From: Mactromeris polynyma
Taxonomy: Eukaryota; Mollusca; Bivalvia; Venerida; Mactridae
Reading direction: 5' to 3'
Length of the DNA: 64,000 bases
Assembly (NCBI GenBank): GCA_032209605.1
Contig: JASFXZ010000033.1
Coordinates: forward strand, 402,001 to 466,000
The number at the start of each line of letters is the position of its first letter. Within the stretch, counting starts at the first letter, position 1. Of the stretch, positions 40,401 to 47,823 are shown in pieces. The notes beneath the pieces were generated by a model, which saw only the letters and a program-made list of their open reading frames with translations, was not told the DNA's origin and ran no database searches. The position numbers and the translations under genes were made by a program.

Positions 40401-43050
40401 CTGCATACATTTTTCCAAATTTGCCTTGGGTTTTGGAAAAGGTAAGAATTTCACGCCACCTATCAGTCTGGATAACTATTGTCACTATCACACAGCCAGT
40501 AGCTACACCTTTTCGGCATTGTCTTAGATCAATAATAAACACACAGTAATTTGCTTTCCAGAAAAATATCACTCTAAGACAAATTTGTTGACAACTTTAG
40601 CGCTTGTCTAACAAAATGGCGTCGATAAAACAATGCCGGAGGTGTGCGCGAATACTGCAACGCGATTGGCTAACGCGAGCGGTCAATCAATATCTGCAGA
40701 AAAGTAAATTGGGAAAATATGGTAAGTTCCAAAATTTGGAAAAATAAGAGCATGGATTTTTACTTATAAATGATTTAATTGCCTGCTTTTGCTGAATGTA
40801 TTATTACTTTTCCCTCTTCTAAGGATGGTAAAAAAGTAAGTAAATTACTTTTTTGGGGGAAAATGGAGGTTTTTTGCTAGGGCAAACAGCCGAAATTCGG
40901 CAGTGAAATTGAACAAAACTAGAAATGTGTCCATAGGACACAGGTGTCCCCCATTGCAGCCTTTGTCACAAAAGCAAATGCTATCATTCTGCTCATAGTT
41001 TGGGAATGGGTATCAAAATTACAAAGTGAACAACTGTACTGATTATGGTGATACGACAAGGGCCATAACTTTGCACACACTGGGCGTAACCATACATGAA
41101 ACCCCAGATGCACAACTATACAGGTTGGTGAACATTCCTATAAAATCTTATGACTCTAGCTCAAATTCTTTTGGAGATATGTGTGACACATGATTGCATA
41201 CTCTGTAGGTTATATTTTAACTAAGTCAAGGGCCATAACTTTGCACTTACTGGGCACAGCCAAACATGAAACCCCAGGTGCACAACTACACATGCTGGTG
41301 AACATTCCTGTTAAGTTTTAGGACTCTGGCTCATATACTTTTGGAGATATGAGTGATGGACAAATCTATATGCCCCCCCCCCTTTCAGAGTGGGGGCATA
41401 AAAATCACTGTAGTCTTTGGCATATTCTGTCCGTAGCTACATTGTATTTTTGTATCTAACATGCACGCTTTCAGATAGAACTGACAGTCGAAGTTACTTC
41501 ATGGGTAAATGCAAGTTTTAAAAATCATCCTACTACCTAGACGATAGTTTTGTCTAAAGCTCCACAACTCGTTGAAATCATTGCACTATGGTCAATGGTG
41601 GACAGTCAACAATATATTCAAATGAACAGACAGGAGTAAACACATTCACATGTCAAGAGGTTATATTTCTAAACTCTGCAAAACTGTGAACGGATTAAAT
41701 TGTTGCCATCAGTCGATGGAAATTGAAATCTTCTGCATTAACCAGGGTTCTCACTAGAAATAGTAGAATTTGAAAACAGGAGTCCAAAAACATGTTTTTG
41801 GAAAAAGTTGCAGTCCTTCAGTGCAATTTTAAAGAAATTTTGCCAGAAATTGGAGTCCAAAGGAAAGAATAGGAGTCTAGTGAGAACCCTGATTAACAAT
41901 TTGTGAACACATGACTTTACAATCAAACAGTGTCAAAACAGAATCACACATTTCAGACTAATTAATATATGGAAATATTGGAAGTTAGTGTTAACAAATA
42001 TCACAATAAATATACTATACATGTAGTATCATTTTCCAACTGACAAAGCCCTGCCCAATTCTGGCAATGGGTGAATATAGCCCTAGTTACCTGTGGAGGC
42101 TGTGGAATTTTATTTGCAGTAATGTAACTATAACTCAAACAGTAGTAAATCAGGTAAAATGTCAATGAACATAATGTGACATTTGAATTAATTTAGCATG
42201 CAACTAATGCTACAACATATAACAGTAGATTAAATCAGTTTGTCCACTTAAAGGTGTCATGTGTACAGCAGTCATGGTAACCTGTTGCCTTACATTTGCG
42301 GACAATGATTAAAATAGCGACAATTGACGGACCATCCACTTATCACTGTAGACAACTTTTAGTAGTTCTCCAAGCTAAATTCTAAGATGTTATGTAACAA
42401 TTAGAAGAATCTTTCCGAAATTACCTTTATCACGTCTTTTTTCATCTATTAATTTTTGTACAACTTTCGATCTAGGTTTTTCATGTTTTTCTTTTTTTGC
42501 AACAGACAGTTCCGTTTTGTAGCCACCAATTTCTTTCTGAAAATGAATAAACAAGATGATACCACATGAGTCTAGAGAGTACAATACAATACTTTATAGC
42601 AGTATTTCAAATATTATTTTGGGGTTGAAATGTTTGTTGGGTCGAAACATCCTGGGGTTGAGTCGCCTCGAGGTAGAAACGTCCGGTAAATTTTGTGGTC
42701 GAAACGTCTTGGGGTCGAAAAGACCGACATTCTTTTATCGAGGATAGTGTACATACAAATATTTAAAACAATTATAATATTGATATATGTTTTCCAGGGA
42801 AAAGTACTAAAAAAATGCTGTTAATGCCTAATAGAAATTCACCATTTCTTCTGCCGATTCATAAATTATATCGAAATGAATGAGACACAAAATGAGGGGA
42901 CTCGCAGGCACAGTCTTAGTCCTCGTAAGAGGTTTGACAAAATACATAGATAGATAGACAGTCGACACAGAACTGTATGTAGTCAATAAATACCGATTTA
43001 TTATGTCGTTCATTCTTCTGGGCAATAGATAAAAGTGTCGTGAAGTCCAT
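28340..43050 (-). CDS. SPTY2D1: SPT2 homologue (histone H3-H4 chaperone, SPTY2D1), complete, 9 coding exons
   Basis: Coding exons in transcript order: 43050-42994, 42536-42425, 38653-38055, 35489-35402, 33389-33252, 31912-30941, 30162-30021, 29302-29225 and 28436-28340. Every splice phase joins, giving 760 residues (human SPTY2D1 has about 685). The start MDFTTLLSIAQKNE matches the conserved N-terminal MDFxxLLxIA motif of the family. Residues 57-300 are a Lys/His/Ser-rich, probably disordered linker. Residues 493-540 hold the MNFNDLL ... TQEEIDRRKR block shared with vertebrate SPT2. Residues 655-760 are the SPT2 domain: an acidic run, then IRSIFGYDKRKY, MEANFTTIMKEEAR, LGKMEDLEDMRQEEEE and a basic tail. 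In the family this C-terminal domain binds H3-H4; the protein is nuclear and acts during transcription-linked chromatin reassembly, which is inferred here. Introns carry MITEs and tandem arrays. It converges with DEF8 and diverges from SCYL2. Confidence 0.93.
28439..28632. repeat. 14-bp minisatellite, about 14 copies, abutting SPT2 exon 9 acceptor
   Basis: The unit is AATACAGACACGGT/C. On the - strand the array reads CCGTGTCTGTATTA, and the last copy directly supplies the GTATTACAG acceptor of SPT2 exon 9. Confidence 0.95.
29039..29190. repeat. Interspersed repeat fragment with poly-C and ACGGACGG, SPT2 intron 8
   Basis: ATGCCCCCCCCC, then GTGTGGACCAAGTTTGAGGA, and GTTACGGACGGACCGACCG. The composition is typical of mollusc repeat families. 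Confidence 0.45.
29225..29302 (-). CDS. SPTY2D1: SPT2 coding exon 8 (residues 703-728)
   Basis: The acceptor is GTATTTCAG and the donor is GCAG|GTATGT. It encodes YKDEDEDDINNMEANF and TTIMKEEAR, the central helix region of the SPT2 domain. Confidence 0.9.
30021..30162 (-). CDS. SPTY2D1: SPT2 coding exon 7 (residues 656-702), start of SPT2 domain
   Basis: The acceptor is ATTGCAG and the donor is AGAAA|GTATGT. It encodes KRKRAILESSDEEDDEYD, an acidic stretch, and IRSIFGYDKRK, the hallmark of the C-terminal histone-binding domain. Confidence 0.92.
30481..30812. mobile_element. TA-MITE copy 2 (332 bp), SPT2 intron 6
   Basis: Homologous end to end with 15512-15831, same inverted ends (GTTCTCACATCTACAATATT and AATATTGTAAATGTGGGAAC), flanked by TA. 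It lies about 130 bp after the SPT2 exon 6 donor in transcript terms. Confidence 0.75.
30941..31912 (-). CDS. SPTY2D1: SPT2 coding exon 6 (residues 332-655), main central exon
   Basis: The acceptor is TTCTATAG and the donor is TCAG|GTATTG. It is 972 bp, the largest exon. It contains an acidic DDYDSADDDD stretch, a KHKDKHKDRMK basic run, the conserved MNFNDLLKIAAKK block and EERLLTQEEIDRRKR, and ends MNPWDRIYGQIQQRNPKS. Confidence 0.9.
31967..32268. repeat. 32-bp minisatellite, about 9 copies, SPT2 intron 5
   Basis: The unit is CAAGCAACAACCTCTCCAGA followed by GTGGCCCTCTAT, with CTCAAGAGCAGCC and TTAAGTAAC variants alternating in a two-unit pattern. It ends about 55 bp from the exon 6 acceptor. 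Confidence 0.93.
32286..32985. repeat. Interspersed repeat with about 180-bp internal repeats, copy 1, SPT2 intron 5
   Basis: GCAGCCTTTGTCACAAAAGC, then three internal units each with GTCAAGGG.CATAACT, TTACTGGGC and GAGATATGAGTG, ending in ACGGACGG and a C-run with GCGAGGGGGCATAAAAAT. A second copy with two internal units lies at 40917-41404. Confidence 0.7.
33252..33389 (-). CDS. SPTY2D1: SPT2 coding exon 5 (residues 286-331)
   Basis: The acceptor is TAATGACAG and the donor is TCAA|GTAAGT. It encodes a predicted coiled segment containing RTQMILERTKARLAEEK. Confidence 0.82.
33931..34041. repeat. 111-bp near-perfect hairpin, SPT2 intron 4
   Basis: TATACAGGTTGTTGACAGGG, TATATGGGGGAATATAACCA and GT on the left are mirrored by ACTGGTTATATTCCCCCATA and TACCCTGCCAACAACATGTA TA. 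A third, inverted half (CATATACCCTGTCAGCG) lies at 34598-34622, so the whole 33931-34622 may be one element. Confidence 0.7.
34623..35401. other. SPT2 intron 4, near exon 4
   Basis: AT-rich, no recognised genes or repeats. Confidence 0.3.
35402..35489 (-). CDS. SPTY2D1: SPT2 coding exon 4 (residues 257-285)
   Basis: The acceptor is CACTTCAG and the donor is ACTG|GTCAGT. It encodes a charged helix (VKRMKDEEAMISKQEEKQ). The acceptor lies directly beside a degenerate GATAATTTTAC-type tandem repeat. Confidence 0.8.
35490..35700. repeat. Degenerate GATAATTTTAC repeat abutting SPT2 exon 4 acceptor
   Basis: Imperfect units such as AGTGATAATTTTACCCA, AGAGATAATTTTACCCAAAG and AGATATTTTTACCAACAG. It starts at the acceptor itself (transcript sense TATCACTTCAG|G). 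Confidence 0.65.
35746..35969. mobile_element. Non-autonomous DNA element, about 28-bp inverted ends, SPT2 intron 3
   Basis: TCTTATTTCCAGAACCCTGT on the left mirrors AGTTATGGGGTTCTGGAAAT on the right. The target duplication is unclear. Confidence 0.5.
36137..36536. repeat. 19-bp minisatellite, about 21 near-identical copies, SPT2 intron 3
   Basis: The unit is ACTAAGTAGCATGCCTCGC, perfectly conserved almost throughout, which suggests recent expansion. Confidence 0.97.
37382..37733. repeat. 39-bp minisatellite, 9 copies, SPT2 intron 3
   Basis: The unit is TGTTTGACATAGTTATAACC followed by CTACCCAGCAAGGCAGCAA. Two copies carry ACACAGC. Confidence 0.97.
38055..38653 (-). CDS. SPTY2D1: SPT2 coding exon 3 (residues 57-256)
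   Basis: The acceptor is CTTTTCCAG and the donor is CAG|GTAGGT. It encodes ERKHKERKHEHSHK, an acidic DLDSDADDSD patch, then a long Lys/His/Ser/Asp-rich low-complexity region ending LSLEELREQ. Confidence 0.85.
38797..38935 (+). mobile_element. LINE reverse-transcriptase C-terminal fragment (decayed)
   Basis: A + frame reads KCQLHVCNVLEDEFHFILEC then PLYQ, the CxxC...EDExHFxxxCPxY pattern seen after the polymerase domain in non-LTR retrotransposons. The surrounding frame is broken. It lies in SPT2 intron 2. Confidence 0.5.
38936..40916. other. SPT2 intron 2, central part
   Basis: AT-rich, with short A/T runs and a CpG-rich patch at 40590-40690. No gene was recognised. Short frames at 38936-39297 may be further LINE debris. 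Confidence 0.3.
40917..41404. repeat. Interspersed repeat copy 2 (see 32286-32985), SPT2 intron 2
   Basis: Same order of motifs (GCAGCCTTTGTCACAAAAGC, CATAACTTTGCAC, GAGATATGAGTG, C-run, GGGGGCATAAAAAT) with one fewer internal unit. Confidence 0.7.
41743..41891. mobile_element. 149-bp DNA element, 16-bp perfect inverted ends, 6-bp TSD
   Basis: CAGGGTTCTCACTAGA and TCTAGTGAGAACCCTG ends are flanked by ATTAAC on both sides (41737-41742 and 41892-41897). Confidence 0.7.
42425..42536 (-). CDS. SPTY2D1: SPT2 coding exon 2 (residues 20-56)
   Basis: The acceptor is CATTTTCAG and the donor is AAAG|GTAATT. It encodes a basic segment (KVVQKLIDEKRRDKE) corresponding to the Lys/Arg-rich early helix of SPT2. 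Confidence 0.85.
42623..42730. repeat. Degenerate GGTCGAAACGTC repeat, SPT2 intron 1
   Basis: About six imperfect units such as GGGTCGAAACATCCTG, GGTAGAAACGTCC and GTGGTCGAAACGTCTTG. Confidence 0.6.
42994..43050 (-). CDS. SPTY2D1: SPT2 coding exon 1 (residues 1-19)
   Basis: Only 57 coding bases, ending in TCG|GTATTT. It encodes MDFTTLLSIAQKNERHNKS, which carries the N-terminal signature of the SPT2 family. The 5' UTR continues above 43050 for an unknown distance, but not past the transposon edge at 43301 if transcription starts locally. Confidence 0.82.
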
Positions 43051-43838
43051 CCTTAAATGACAAAATTTCTCGAAAATCAAGTCACGTCGATCAATTAACA
43101 TCCATCCCACAGCCCAGTGATGTTGCAATCCCGTACAGAAGTTCACGCCTACGAACATTTACCGGTGTTGCGTGAGAATCGTTAGTCCTGAAAAAATAAT
43201 TATACAGTGGTCTCCCTTTGTAGAGATTTAGGGAAATCGAATTACTTTTTAAAAATTTATTTAGATATTTCACAAGAATTGGGCTTAATCAATGACCATA
43301 CAGCTATTGAGTGTGAGGTTAGCTAGCTGTTAAATCGATTTCAACCCCAGTGTTTTACTGACAGTTCCAAGGCTGAAAATCGCTGCGTGGTTATTATTTA
43401 CAATAAATATATGTGTTTTAGATTTATGTTAATTTCCCTTTCTCCATGTGAAATTCTTTCTCTTGATATAGTGTTCATGTTATCCCCCCTTTCGGCCTAG
43501 CTATTGTTGCCAGCTGTCTTGACTTGTCCTGTGATTTATTCCATCCAATAACCCCCACCCAGATAGCAGAGAGTATCCGTAGTTGGGCCAACATTGGGTA
43601 ATGGTCGTACGGTTGGCATGAGAAAGAAAATCATGAGACAGAAGTAATGACGTGGCCAAACATTGGTCCAACAGTATTTTTTCTCCTGATAAAAGTTGTA
43701 TTGGCAGAAATGTTACCTAACAACCAAGAGTTTAGCTGCTAAAAAGTTGATAGTGATTCCACATTGGGCCAATATTTATCAACACGCGCATTTTTTAACA
43801 TATTAAATTTTGATAAGTTTTTGTTTTTATGTATTGCC

Positions 43839-43891
43839 CACGGACCTATAAACCATGGATTGGAATCAGGCTGATAGTATATAGGTCCGTG
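43839..43891. mobile_element. Tiny palindromic element copy 3 (53 bp) with near-flush 7-bp direct repeats
   Basis: Ends are CACGGACCTATA and TATAGGTCCGTG, with a longer non-palindromic middle. TATTGCC lies directly before it (43832-43838) and again one base after it (43893-43899). It sits inside the Tc1-like element. Confidence 0.5.
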
Positions 43892-45556
43892 ATATTGCCT
43901 AAACAATTGAATTGATGTTTAATACATTAGTTAAATAATCATAAATTGCAAATAAAAATCTTCTGAATAAACAATATCGAAAACTTTATAAACAATGGCA
44001 GCATATTAATTAAAATGCGTATTGGTCCCAGATTTTACCAACTTGCACGTCGGTTAATTAGATTGAAATTCTTGCGTTCTACATGTACCCAACTACAGTA
44101 CGAGCCTATAAATTGCAAAAAATAGGGGTTTACATGTATGAAATGTAGACTAATATATATTACCGAGAGGTTCAAATTACTGATTTGAACTTCTTCTAAC
44201 CTTCCTATTATCTAAGATTCCTTTCTACGAGAATCAGGCGGTCATTTCTTCCCACGCCACGATGCTGTTAACTCGGAAAATATAGTGTACTTGATAACTT
44301 TCTGCTTCTTAAACTAATATTAGTATCTTTATTTAAAATGAAATTAATTAAGTTTATTAAGACATTTGGAAAGCAACGTTAATGAATATACATTTTTGTG
44401 CCACCTGTTAATGAAGTATGCATGTGCCTGAAGAAATAAAATTTTAAAACACTCGGTATCTTTGTATTTTTGTAAAAAGATTTATTGCTATGGGATATGT
44501 GACTGTATTAATTGTGCAGATACGGAAGTTTTGCAACTTACAGGGCAGCAGTCTATAGACATAGGGTTTCATCCAGCAGTACATGTAACAAGACACTAGT
44601 GTTGGATACCGCTTCCGGTGGCACCAACCACTACCTTCCAACTATATACCCCCAACAGATGTTTTTAACAAAATGTGGCGTTCCCTGTAGCAAATTATTA
44701 TCTCGTTTTACATGTATGAAACAGACAGAACAACGTCAGTTACGATGTTTATAACTCTACTGAATATGTGCTTACTATTAATGTATTGCATGTCTGTTAA
44801 AACATGCATGTATTCGCCTAAACTAATCCGTCTTATATCTCCTATGCTGTGCGAGAATTAAGCATTTTGTATACTGCAACCTTTACGCAGCAATTAAGTT
44901 CGAGTTCTGTGTCATTCGTGTTTTATTATTGTGAATACTTGACTATAAACCAAGTTCTCTAATGAGACAAACACAAATGTGTTGTTGTACTTTTATTTAA
45001 AAACAAGAAGTGGAGAAAATAATATAGCATCTATATATTAACAGAATGAGCATGCGCAATGGTACAACAGAAATCTATAGTCTGTATCAAATAAGTATTA
45101 ACAGGTAATACAACAATTCGCGCGCTGCTTGAAAAAATGGAGAAGTCGAGCAGGAAATGTCACATAGTAAGTGCAAAACCAACCCAAAGGCAAAAGGAGA
45201 CACGAAGACATATACAACTATGTAAACAGGTACACAGGCAAAATGGACACAAGACAAAACATAAATGGAGGGTGAAAATAGGAGTAACGCCTTGGAACTC
45301 TCAGTGGCATAACACCAAAAGTTTCTTCAGGCTGGTATGCCTTGGAAGGTTCTGATTTGTGAATGTGGACATCTGTGCTCCACATATTTTCACTTTTAAA
45401 TAGGTATGCCATCCCACTCTTGCTCTTGCATTAGAAACAAAGGTCAGGTGGGACGTTTTCTGGAAACGACGTCACTTTTAAAAGAGGTTGGAAATCATAC
45501 AGTTGCGCTCATTTTTCTCAGTTTTCTGAAACTGAAATTTCAAAAAATAAAACCCA

Positions 45557-45628
45557 CCTGTCGTAAATGAGTTCCGGTCTGAATTATTCCGACGGCTCGG
45601 GCGCGTTCTTCTCCAGTCATTCTCACCA
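45557..45628 (-). pseudogene. Transposase N-terminal helix-turn-helix remnant
   Basis: The - frame reads MVRMTGEERARAVGIIQTGT then HLRQ, which resembles the first helix of Tc1/IS630-type transposases (ExRARAVGxxxxG). It breaks off at 45556 next to a MITE-derived segment. No catalytic DDE region was found downstream. Confidence 0.5.
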
Positions 45629-46043
45629 TGTTTTGTGTTTTTCAAAAAGGATTTTCATCAGCAATGACAAAAGTGTACACGAACACGTGCAAATATGTGT
45701 CCATGCCCCGCACGTGCAAAACGTGCTATAAACGTCAATTGATACGCGTAATACGATTAATTTCATAGCGAGCCGGCTAAAAAAATCAATAATTCGCTGC
45801 ATTACATGTTCAAATATCGGTATGTGAAATTTTGTGTTAGAAAAATAATAATACAATATAAACTGACCGATTAGGAATTTTGTTGAGTGTACACTGAAAG
45901 AATAGCACAGGGGAAGGGAAATATAACATACATTTAGAACAGAAATAATAACCATACAGCGAATTACAGCCGTGAAACTGTCAGTAAAAATGCTAGGACT
46001 TTAAATCGATTTAACAGCTAGCCAACCTCACACTCAATCGCTA

Positions 46044-46451
46044 TATTGTTTTTGAAAGACCTTTGTGTATCAAAATTGGACCCGTATACAGTTTCTATAC
46101 GTCCGCAGAGTGCCGCAAAACTGGCTTAATCGATTTGCGTTCTTCTATGCATTAGAATTAACGCTCGCCCTATTCATACCTGTCAATCTGACGTGTAAGT
46201 GCTTTATGGTGTCATTTATTCGTGTTCCTGCCTATTGTATTATCATATTGGATTTTTTACATTTGTGATGCATTCCGTGTTTTTACCTTCATTGATTTCT
46301 TGTCGTATAATGCCGTCTACTGTTTTATTGAATGTATCGAGTGTCCCTTGTTCGGATAAGATTCTATTCGGATACATCAGAAAATGTATGCAATTTAGTG
46401 TTTGATGAACTATCATCCAGACTGATCAAGTCTTATGCAAATGACAGCATG
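46044..46451. other. SCYL2 upstream region
   Basis: No coding sequence is recognised. It is one candidate location for the non-coding first exon and promoter of SCYL2. Confidence 0.3.
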
Positions 46452-46755
46452 TGTAGTGGTGTTGGATCAGACGGATGCCCTGTTATCTCAGTCAGTAGAG
46501 TTCTGTATTGGTGTTTAGGGGGGTCGTGGGTTCAAGCCCCACATCTGGCACACTTTTCCCCTTGATTTGCTTGAATGGTGGCAGCAGAGTTGAGCCCATA
46601 GGGTCGAGCCTCAAATGCAGGAAGGGGGAGGACTGTAGTGGTGTGGGGTTAGACGGCCGTCTGGTTGGCTCAGTTGGTAGAGCTCCACACTAGTGTTTAG
46701 GGGGTCGTGGGTTCGAGCCCCACATCGGGCGCACTTTTTCCCCTTGATTTACTAG
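46452..46755 (+). mobile_element. Tandem pair of tRNA-derived SINE units
   Basis: Two copies about 117 bp long start at 46452 and 46634, each TGTAGTGGTGT-G, then a box A-like TGGCTCAGTTGGTAGAG (diverged in the first), a box B-like GGTTCGAGCCCC, and a TTTTCCCCTTGATTT tail. The acceptor and anticodon stems do not pair as in a working tRNA. Confidence 0.6.
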
Positions 46756-47346
46756 TAACCAGGGTACCGTTTTACTAACATACTAACATTACGTAAGTCA
46801 AAGATTTTCGTAAGTTTTTGCATACGTACAAAATTTCTACGTAAATGCGTTTCACTTATATTTGCGTACGTCTGTTTTTGATGTAAATTTCAACATGTTC
46901 TAGTTTAAGTGTTGTGAATTTAAGACCTGGATTGCTTCTTGTTATCTAAAAGCACATACATATCTTAGTCAAGTTAGTTTCTTAAATTTGTATGATAAAA
47001 CAGACATCATTCAGTCCATAACATTTTTTGTTCACATGTAATATCAACAATCATTATCTGAACATATCAAATATATAGTCTTCAATAAAGTGAGCCCTGT
47101 GCATTTATAGGACTACAACTTAAAGATTGAGCCAAATGTAATTGTAGAATCAATGTGGCAACTTACTGGTGTATCCAGAACAGAAGAATGGATTCAGGAC
47201 TCAAAATACTGAGATCCCTGTCTACCCTTGTTCTGCTTTATGATGCATTATGAAAATGTATTCAAATTATCAAGTTATTCAACACGCTCATTATTATTAT
47301 TTAAGTTTACCTGATGAAGGTGAAATATGTACACTTGTTGCTTATA
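46756..47346. other. SCYL2 upstream region, AT-rich
   Basis: ACGTAAG/CGTACG-rich palindromic bits at 46790-46870, otherwise nothing recognised. Confidence 0.3.
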
Positions 47347-47551
47347 CAGGGATTTCACTGAAGCAGAAATCTTGAGTCCCTGACTCCCTTTTCTTTCTAG
47401 GGACTCCCATTTGTAACTTACTGTGCATCCCTGGGACCCCTAATATAAATTTTTGTCAAGTATAAAGTGCATTATATCTGGGACACTACACATTTTCTAA
47501 GAACCCCCAATTTGAAGGACTCCTAGCTGAAAAATCCTAGGGAAAACCCTG
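47347..47551. mobile_element. Diverged relative of the 41743-41891 element
   Basis: CAGGGATTTCACTGA at the left and AAATCCTAGGGAAAACCCTG at the right, flanked by TTATA on both sides. GGACTCC motifs inside echo GGAGTCC in the other copy. Confidence 0.4.
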
Positions 47552-47640
47552 TTATACATGCTGTAACAACTGAAATATCCATTGCTCAATAATTTATTAA
47601 TATAATGATTGGTTATGTTTGTTATTTGATTCCTTCATAG

Positions 47641-47823
47641 TGATGATACAATAAGCCAGTAAATGTGACCATGGATATGTTTAATAAACTGAAGAGTGCC
47701 GTGTCTAGTGCATTACCTGGAAATCCTATGTCCAAGGATTTTGAAGTTTATGATCAGATAGCAACAGCAGGTCCTGGTCTTTTATGGAAGGTGTACAATG
47801 GAACTAAGAAAACAACAAAACAG
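47641..47823 (+). CDS. SCYL2: SCYL2 coding exon 1 (residues 1-51)
   Basis: The acceptor is CTTCATAG and the donor is CAG|GTATTG. There are thirty 5' UTR bases, then ATG 47671. MDMFNKLKSAVSSALPGNP matches the vertebrate start, followed by the glycine-loop equivalent IATAGPGLLWKVYNGTKK. Confidence 0.9.

Larger units (their letters stand above)
43301..46043 (-). mobile_element. Decayed Tc1/mariner-like element, about 75-bp TIRs, TA flanks
   Basis: The left end (CAGCTATTGAGTGTGAGGTT AGCTAGCTGTTAAATCGATTT...) and the inverted right end (TAGCGATTGAGTGTGAGGTT GGCTAGCTG...) match for about 75 bp. TA lies at 43299-43300 and 46044-46045. Read on the - strand, a transposase-like N-terminus begins about 415 bp inside the right end. 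At 2.74 kb it is longer than usual, and it carries a 53-bp palindrome (43839-43891) and part of the 27176-27386 MITE. It separates the divergent SPT2 and SCYL2 genes. Confidence 0.65.

Noticed and set aside
45557..45628. Upstream first exon of SPT2
   Set aside because: SPT2 already has its conserved MDFxxLLxIA start at 43050, and this segment resembles a transposase and sits inside transposon ends.
46474..46733. Two candidate tRNA genes
   Set aside because: Box A and B are present, but acceptor and anticodon stems do not pair and tails are shared, so I call them SINE heads.
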